DNA of 13,547 nucleotides from an uncultured Bdellovibrio sp. GTDB taxonomy: Bacteria > Bdellovibrionota > Bdellovibrionia > Bdellovibrionales > Bdellovibrionaceae. A program made the position numbers and the translations under genes. The notes beneath the pieces were generated by a model. That model was not told the DNA's origin. It worked only from the letters and a program-made list of their open reading frames with translations, and made no database searches. This document shows, piece by piece, positions 7,894 to 13,547 of the stretch. Position 1 is the first letter of the stretch; the number at the start of each line of letters is the position of its first letter. The DNA lies in assembly GCF_946478835.1 (NCBI RefSeq), contig NZ_CAMLDV010000092.1, positions 1 through 13,547 on the forward strand, given 5' to 3'.

Positions 7894-8655
7894 CTAAAAC
7901 TCTAAACGAAGACCCGCACCATAAAGAAAATCCGTCTCCGTATTGGGATCATCTTCTGCGCTCGTTTTCGCATACTGAGTGGCGTAGACGTCGATGAAAG
8001 TATTCTCAAGGCCCCAATTGAACGTCGTGTTTTTGGCCGTATCGTAATCAAGCCAATCCAACTGAAGCAAGAATCCAATCGTGTAGTTGTAACCCATTTG
8101 TGTCGTCGCCGAAAAAGAATCCGTCGGAGAGGACTCGGAAAGACCCATCTGCCAAAAATTAATTCCAACATAGGGAGCGACATACGGTTCGTTGAAAAGC
8201 ATGTCCATGGTGTACTTTAATCCAATGCCATACTTCGTTACATCAAGCGTGCGATCGCTGCCGCTCATGTTATCCGAAATACTTCCTTTTCCAAAATCCA
8301 CACCCAATGCAAGAGAGCCCAGAACGAAGTTGTATTTATAATCCAGGCTTAAATGAATAAGGGGAATTGGATCCGTTCCGAAAAGTTCTTCGTAAGATTT
8401 GTTATCTAAAGTGGAAATATAATTTTTAAGATCAAGACCTTCGTAGTCGAGGCCGAAATAAATCCCATGATCTTCTCGGCGGTCTTTATAAGGAGCCAAG
8501 TTATCTTGCCGAACTTGAACTTCAACAAGAGGAGTTTGTTCCGGCGGAACTGCCACCATGCCCTCTGTGTCTTCGTCTTGCGCAAAGGCGCACGAGCAAC
8601 ACAGGCTCACTAAGATAATACAAACTTTTGATTTAAGACTTTGGTGCAATTTCAT
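7894..8655 (-). CDS. Secreted, probably outer-membrane beta-barrel protein of unknown function
   Basis: I do not recognise the family. The 253-residue product begins MKLHQSLKSKVCIILVSL and has a typical signal peptide: basic start, hydrophobic core at about 11-22 and a likely cut after Ala25 in AFA-Q. The mature protein opens with an acidic, proline-containing stretch. It then shows alternating aromatic and polar segments such as HGIYFGLDYEG, LIHLSLDYKYNFV and GYNYTIGFLLQLDW, and ends AGLRLEF. Alternating strands, repeated Gly/Tyr and a final Phe are hallmarks of outer-membrane barrels with a BAM-recognised end. The cysteine cluster near the cut site does not fit a lipobox. I start it at the ATG at 8655, preceded by GAGAG. 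The frame is open to 8778, but that adds 41 residues before the signal peptide and overlaps the GH3 gene. It is divergent from the GH3 gene and convergent with mfd. Confidence 0.8.
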   Translation of the reverse strand: MKLHQSLKSKVCIILVSLCCSCAFAQDEDTEGMVAVPPEQTPLVEVQVRQDNLAPYKDRREDHGIYFGLDYEGLDLKNYISTLDNKSYEELFGTDPIPLIHLSLDYKYNFVLGSLALGVDFGKGSISDNMSGSDRTLDVTKYGIGLKYTMDMLFNEPYVAPYVGINFWQMGLSESSPTDSFSATTQMGYNYTIGFLLQLDWLDYDTAKNTTFNWGLENTFIDVYATQYAKTSAEDDPNTETDFLYGAGLRLEF

Positions 8656-8697
8656 GCTGTCTCTCAAATCTCGTCTACCCCGTAAAGGGCCGAATGA

Positions 8698-8703
8698 TAT
8701 TCT
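8698..8703 (+). promoter_or_regulatory. Possible -10 element just before the GH3 gene start
   Basis: TATTCT (four of six matches to TATAAT) ends six bases before the ATG at 8710, so transcription would begin at or next to the start codon. No convincing -35 is seen. It lies within a short perfect inverted repeat, ATATT-ctacc-AATAT at 8697-8711. The assignment is tentative and rests mainly on the absence of any ribosome binding site for the gene. Confidence 0.25.
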
Positions 8704-8709
8704 ACCAAT

Positions 8710-10380
8710 ATGAGCAATTATATCAGGGAAATTCTTAAGATTTTGAGCATAACTCTTCTGATATTTGTTTTTCCCCACCTTGTGCTAGCTACCCCGACCA
8801 ACCTCCCGCAAATTATCGATCAAAAGATTGCAAAAATGACCTTGGAAGAAAAGGTCGGTCAACTTTTTATTGTGGGCTTTCCGCAAAAAAACATTTCACC
8901 TGACTTAGAAAAATTTATCGCCGATTACAAGCCCGGTTCTTTTTTGTTGTTTAAAAGAAATATTTCTTCTGGTGAGCAGATCCGCGACTTGAATCTTGCG
9001 CTTTACCGTACAAGCTATAAGCATACAAAACTTCCACCATTGATTGCGATTGATCAAGAAGGTGGCTCGGTCTCCCGCCTTCCAATCACACCAGCTCCAC
9101 CGAATGCTTTAGCATTGGGGCAAACGCAGTCTCCGCTTCTTGCAGAGGAAATGGGTTATCAAACAGGTCTTTTCTTGCGCGAAGTGGGTTTCAATATGAA
9201 TCTCGCACCCGTTCTTGATGTCACCGATCCATTAAGCACAAGCTTTATTGGCGTCAGGTCTTTTGGTGCAGATCCTCGTCTTGTGGGCGAGCTTGGGGTT
9301 GCGTATTCAAAAGGTTTATTAAAAGCCCGCGTGATTCCCACAGCAAAACATTTTCCCGGAACTGGAAACTTAAAAGCCGATCCTCATGTCAGTGTTGTGC
9401 AAAACACCTCGTCGCTTGAGTCGCTAAAAGCAAAAGATTTAAAACCTTACGAAGCGTATTCTTCATTGGGAGATCGCGTGGCCGTAATGCTTTCTCATCT
9501 GATCTACCCTGCTCTTGACAACACTCGCGAGCCTGCGAGCTTTTCCAAAAAGATATCCACAGAGCTTTTGCGTGGAGAACTAAAATATAAAGGTCTTGTT
9601 GTTACCGATGATTTACAAATGCAGGGATCAAAACAACTTCTAAGACCCGAAGTAGCCGCCCTGCGCGCTCTTCAAGCTGGAGCTGACATTGTGATGCTCA
9701 CATGGTCCTTTGCTGATCAAGGCAGAGCCTTTGAATATGTAAAAAACGCCGTTAAAAAAGGTGAGCTTAATCAAAACGAACTTGATCAAAAACTTCATCG
9801 CATTCTAACAGTAAAAGCGTTTGCGAATCTGTATCGTCGCGACCCAAAACAGCTGTCTCTTTTGCAAGGCCCAAAACTCACATCAAAAGACTACAGTGAA
9901 CTTGAATCCAATATCTTGGATCAAAACTTAAAAACAAACCTTTTGCCGAAATCTCTTCCAGGAAAGGAAACGAAGAAACGCAAACCCGCTTCAATTAGCC
10001 GCGTTTGTGTCGCAGCTCCATCAAGAGCCTTCATTGATTCATTCAAAAGGTCTTCGAAAAAACACGTCGACGTGAAACTACTCACAGGCGCTTTCGACAA
10101 GGAACAAGTTCAGGAATGGATGCGTGAGAAAAATTGCGCACTCACCGTTGCTGCGATCACAGGCCCAAAAACAGCAGCCTTGCTCAAATCGCTACCTGCT
10201 CAAGAAAAGAAAAATTTAATCGTCGTAAACTTAGGAGCGCCTCGTCTGATGCCACAACAAAAGGGGTATCTGCGAGTGATTCAGCTCTATTTTAATCACG
10301 TCGATTCCGGAAAAAAGATCGCCCAACACCTCGAAGAAATCCTCAACGACTCTTCTGGTTCGTACGCCTTTCTTTGGTAA
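8710..10380 (+). CDS. Exported GH3 family beta-N-acetylhexosaminidase (NagZ-like)
   Basis: The enzyme probably removes terminal GlcNAc from glycans such as peptidoglycan fragments, outside the cytoplasm. A signal peptide is clear: charged start, hydrophobic core at 11-26 and a likely cut after Ala27 (LVLA-TP). The GH3 barrel follows, with LIAIDQEGGSVSRL, GFNMNLAPVLDV and KHFPGTG (213-219). The NagZ-type Asp-x-His pair is Asp224/His226, and the likely nucleophile is Asp300 in VVTDDLQM. Residues from about 400 to 556 look like an alpha/beta second domain, making the protein (556 residues) much longer than single-domain cytoplasmic NagZ (341 in E. coli) and closer to two-domain forms. The KHFPG motif carries Thr where His is typical. 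An in-frame stop at 8695 leaves ATG 8710 as the first possible start, yet no ribosome binding site precedes it. Specificity is inferred from motifs; other GH3 activities are possible. Confidence 0.88.
   Translation: MSNYIREILKILSITLLIFVFPHLVLATPTNLPQIIDQKIAKMTLEEKVGQLFIVGFPQKNISPDLEKFIADYKPGSFLLFKRNISSGEQIRDLNLALYRTSYKHTKLPPLIAIDQEGGSVSRLPITPAPPNALALGQTQSPLLAEEMGYQTGLFLREVGFNMNLAPVLDVTDPLSTSFIGVRSFGADPRLVGELGVAYSKGLLKARVIPTAKHFPGTGNLKADPHVSVVQNTSSLESLKAKDLKPYEAYSSLGDRVAVMLSHLIYPALDNTREPASFSKKISTELLRGELKYKGLVVTDDLQMQGSKQLLRPEVAALRALQAGADIVMLTWSFADQGRAFEYVKNAVKKGELNQNELDQKLHRILTVKAFANLYRRDPKQLSLLQGPKLTSKDYSELESNILDQNLKTNLLPKSLPGKETKKRKPASISRVCVAAPSRAFIDSFKRSSKKHVDVKLLTGAFDKEQVQEWMREKNCALTVAAITGPKTAALLKSLPAQEKKNLIVVNLGAPRLMPQQKGYLRVIQLYFNHVDSGKKIAQHLEEILNDSSGSYAFLW
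8717..8725 (-). promoter_or_regulatory. Extended -10 promoter of the envelope-protein gene
   Basis: On the minus strand the nine bases TGATATAAT match an extended -10 element (TGn plus a perfect TATAAT). No good -35 is visible 16-18 bases upstream, as is common for extended -10 promoters. Transcription would begin near 8710, leaving a leader of about 55 bases. The element lies inside the first codons of the divergent GH3 gene. Confidence 0.5.
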
Positions 10381-10393
10381 ATTGTCGAAACAA

Positions 10394-10421
10394 AAAAGGC
10401 CCTCTTTTCAGAGAGCCTTTT
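10394..10421. terminator. Bidirectional intrinsic terminator between the GH3 gene and atpC
   Basis: AAAAGGCCCTCT (10394-10405) pairs with AGAGAGCCTTTT (10410-10421) around a four-base TTTC loop: 11 of 12 pairs, with one C-A mismatch. The A-run on one side and T-run on the other supply a U-tract in both directions. The hairpin starts 13 bases after the GH3 stop and ends 26 bases from the atpC stop, so it can end both convergent transcripts. Confidence 0.88.
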
Positions 10422-10447
10422 CATAATTTTCTAGATGGATCTAAGAA

Positions 10448-10864
10448 TTACTTCTTAGCTTGGCCTTCAGCCACGTCGAGTTTCGCTCTTGCCCGAGCCC
10501 ACTCGCGTTGGAATTCTGTCCAATCTTCATCAGTGATAAGCTCATTCATGATGCGCTTTTCAGAAGCAGCCAAGAATTCTTTCGTAGCTTGGATATCAAT
10601 TTCCTCTGGAAGATCTGCGATGTTCGCAAGAACGTTCACGCCTTCGGGGCTGACTTGGCAATAACCCCAGCTGATAACAGCCGTGTCTTGCTTTTCTTTA
10701 CCCTTTAGTTTCCATTTCATAACGCCTGTTTCAAGCGTTGTGATCAATGGAGCGTGACCAGGAAGAATGTTGAGTTCTCCTTTGAAGCCAGGAACAGTTA
10801 CTTCTTCAACCTCTTGGTTGACGAGTAAACGTCTTTCTGGAGTCACGATAGTTAATTTAAACAT
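10448..10864 (-). CDS. atpC: ATP synthase F1 epsilon subunit
   Basis: The epsilon subunit sits on the central stalk of F1, joins gamma to the c-ring and can inhibit ATP hydrolysis through its C-terminal helices. The 138-residue product has normal length. The N-terminal beta-sandwich (about 1-85) includes MFKLTIVTPERRLL, VPGFKGELNILPGHAPLIT (24-42) and TGVMKW. The C-terminal part (about 90-138) is the expected charged helical hairpin, rich in Glu, Lys and Ala, ending EGQAKK. I chose the ATG at 10864 because AAAGG lies seven bases upstream. An upstream in-frame TTG at 10879 would place that site inside the gene and add five unlikely residues. It is the last gene of the operon, 54 bases after atpD, and the gap holds two hairpins. 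Confidence 0.95.
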   Translation of the reverse strand: MFKLTIVTPERRLLVNQEVEEVTVPGFKGELNILPGHAPLITTLETGVMKWKLKGKEKQDTAVISWGYCQVSPEGVNVLANIADLPEEIDIQATKEFLAASEKRIMNELITDEDWTEFQREWARARAKLDVAEGQAKK

Positions 10865-10880
10865 ATCTCTACCTTTCAAG

Positions 10881-10900
10881 CGCAGGCCGCAAAGCCTGCG
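10881..10900 (-). other. Intercistronic hairpin before atpC
   Basis: CGCAGGC (10881-10887) and GCCTGCG (10894-10900) form a perfect 7-bp GC-rich stem with a six-base loop. On the minus-strand transcript it lies 16 bases before the atpC start and just ahead of its ribosome binding site, with no U-run after it. It is therefore not a terminator in the operon direction. It may tune atpC translation or mark an RNA processing or stability point. Confidence 0.6.
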
Positions 10901-10908
10901 TTTCCAAG

Positions 10909-12328
<1,420 letters not shown>

Positions 12329-12337
12329 TCAGCTCCC

Positions 12338-13222
12338 CTATTTAAGCGCTTCAGCGCCAGATACGATTTCAGTCAATTCTGTAGTAATTTTTTCTTGTCT
12401 CAATTTGTTGTACGTCAACGTGAGCTTGTTGATCATGTCACGCGCATTGTTTGTCGCGTTCTCCATCGCGCTCATACGAGCACCATGTTCACCGGCAACA
12501 GACTCAGACATACATCTGTAAACTTGAAGATCGAAATGCTTTTCAAGAAGTTCTTTGATGATCTTCTCTGGAGCTGGTTCGAAAATCATATCGACAGCAA
12601 ATTCATTCGCCTTCTCATTTTCAGTTTTGAAAGTCGTCAAGCCGATATCGATTGGCAAGATTGTTTCGCAAACTACAGTTTGAGAAATCGCGGAATTGAA
12701 TTGGTTATGAACAATACGAACTTCGTCGTAATTGCCCTCAAGGTAATCTTCCATCACGCGGTTGGCGACTTTCGAAGCCAACTCGTAAGAGATATCTTTA
12801 TCAAGCTTCGTGATGTAATCCACGGCTTTGATATCTCTCTTCGCAAAGTAATCATGACCTTTACGACCGATAAAGATGAAGTCGATTTTCTCGAGCTTCG
12901 CTTTATTTTCTTTAATATAGTTTTCAGTGAATTTGTTGATATTGCTGTTGAAAGCGCCGCAAAGACCGCGATCAGAAGTAATCACAACAAGCAAAACATT
13001 CTTCACTTGTTCTTTCTTCTCCATCAACGGATGCGACACTTTGTTTGTCACAGCGATATCCGCAATCACCTTACGCAAAGTCAAAGCATAAGGACGCATA
13101 TTAACGATGTTATTTTGCGCCTTACGTAACTTTGCAGCAGACACGAGCTTCATCGCTTTCGTGATCTGCTGGGTGTTTTTTGTGGACTCAATTCGAGCCC
13201 GGATATCCTTCAAGCTTGCCAT
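12338..13222 (-). CDS. atpG: ATP synthase F1 gamma subunit
   Basis: The gamma subunit is the rotating central shaft of F1. The 294-residue protein is close to the usual length of about 290. The conserved N-terminal helix MASLKDIRARIESTKNTQQI continues into TKAMKLVSAAKLRKAQ, which forms half of the coiled-coil shaft. The middle contains the family's SDRGLCGAFNSNI motif in the Rossmann-like domain. The C-terminal helix has the conserved stretch from MSAMENATNNARDMI to LTYNKLRQEKITTEL, ending in EIVSGAEALK. It starts at the ATG at 13222, 12 bases after the atpA stop, with only a weak GGTG upstream. It is followed 12 bases later by atpD. The atpA-atpG-atpD-atpC order is the standard bacterial F1 order. 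Confidence 0.98.
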   Translation of the reverse strand: MASLKDIRARIESTKNTQQITKAMKLVSAAKLRKAQNNIVNMRPYALTLRKVIADIAVTNKVSHPLMEKKEQVKNVLLVVITSDRGLCGAFNSNINKFTENYIKENKAKLEKIDFIFIGRKGHDYFAKRDIKAVDYITKLDKDISYELASKVANRVMEDYLEGNYDEVRIVHNQFNSAISQTVVCETILPIDIGLTTFKTENEKANEFAVDMIFEPAPEKIIKELLEKHFDLQVYRCMSESVAGEHGARMSAMENATNNARDMINKLTLTYNKLRQEKITTELTEIVSGAEALK

Positions 13223-13234
13223 TTAAGCACCAAA

Positions 13235-13547
13235 CTATTTGTTAGAAGGTTGGAAGATTGCTTTGAACTCTTCAAGAGCTGCCAACAATGCTTTTTTAGT
13301 ATCGTCAGCAATTGCTTTCTTCTCAGAGATCGTTTTGATGATGTCAGAGTGCTTGTTTTTCAAGAACTCAATCATCTCTTTTTCGTATCTCTTAACGTCT
13401 GTCTCTGGGTATTGGTCAACGAACGCGTTACCAGCAGCGAAGATCATGATGATTTGCTCTTCAACTTTTACCGGAGAGTATTGTGGTTGTTTCAACACTT
13501 CGATCAAACGACGACCACGAGCAAGCTGTTGCTGAGACGCTTTATCC
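13235..13547 (-). CDS. atpA: ATP synthase F1 alpha subunit, C-terminal part only
   Basis: Only the last 103 residues are in the window; the gene continues past the right edge. The visible part starts DKASQQQLARGRRLIEVLKQ and contains PQYSPVKVEEQIIMIFAAG. These match the C-terminal helical domain of alpha, where the E. coli protein has a similar LLKQKQYAP stretch. It ends FKAIFQPSNK. This domain packs against the neighbouring beta subunits and the gamma shaft. The nucleotide-binding domain lies outside the window. The identification is supported by the position directly before atpG. No internal start should be called here; a TTG at 13507 is only a Leu codon inside the gene. Confidence 0.95.
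   Translation of the reverse strand, partial: DKASQQQLARGRRLIEVLKQPQYSPVKVEEQIIMIFAAGNAFVDQYPETDVKRYEKEMIEFLKNKHSDIIKTISEKKAIADDTKKALLAALEEFKAIFQPSNK

Noticed and set aside
8588..8602. Possible lipoprotein signal in the cysteine-rich end of the envelope protein's signal peptide
   Set aside because: None of the cysteines has a proper lipobox before it (Leu at -3 with a small residue at -1); AFA before Gln fits signal peptidase I.
8656..8778. 41-residue N-terminal extension of the envelope-protein frame
   Set aside because: It would place a polar stretch ahead of a clear signal peptide and overlap the divergent GH3 coding start; the ATG at 8655 has its own ribosome site.
10865..10879. Upstream TTG start for atpC
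   Set aside because: The AAAGG ribosome site for the ATG at 10864 would be inside the coding region, and the added residues have no counterpart in the family.
10881..10903. GC-rich hairpin followed by TTT read as a plus-strand terminator
   Set aside because: No plus-strand transcript is expected here because the GH3 transcript should already end at 10394-10421, and three T's are too few.

Overview
The window looks like ordinary chromosomal housekeeping DNA from a Gram-negative bacterium of moderate GC content. It carries a secreted protein with a C-terminal Phe barrel signature, an exported GH3 enzyme, complex I and an F-type ATP synthase. Gene style and content are compatible with a predatory Bdellovibrio-type organism (Bdellovibrionota). 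That placement is an impression from the proteins, not something one motif proves.

Layout. Positions 1-4194 (minus strand) hold a tightly packed run of complex I membrane-arm genes read nuoA-nuoH-nuoJ-nuoK-nuoL, with nuoL running off the left edge. Gaps are 10 bases or fewer, and nuoJ and nuoK overlap by 11 bases. A divergent control region of about 75 bases separates nuoA from mfd (4270-7836, plus strand), the transcription-repair coupling factor. A convergent minus-strand gene for an unrecognised secreted, probably outer-membrane, protein follows (7894-8655). Its promoter overlaps the start of a divergent, exported GH3 beta-N-acetylhexosaminidase-like gene (8710-10380). A hairpin at 10394-10421 separates that gene from the end of an F1 ATP synthase operon read on the minus strand as atpA (partial)-atpG-atpD-atpC (13547-10448).

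How the genes work together. The Nuo subunits form the proton-pumping membrane arm of NADH:quinone oxidoreductase. The Atp subunits form the catalytic F1 head that uses the resulting proton gradient. Mfd links stalled RNA polymerase to nucleotide excision repair. The GH3 enzyme probably trims GlcNAc-containing glycans such as peptidoglycan fragments outside the cytoplasm. The envelope protein beside it has no recognisable function.

No tRNA, rRNA, CRISPR array, insertion sequence, phage gene or defence cassette was seen, and nothing here amounts to a new biological system. The points most worth a second look are small: a perfect 10-bp inverted repeat between nuoA and mfd, two tandem hairpins at the atpD-atpC junction with the atpD stop codon in one loop, an apparently leaderless start on the GH3 gene, and a complex I cluster that lacks all peripheral-arm genes at their usual places.
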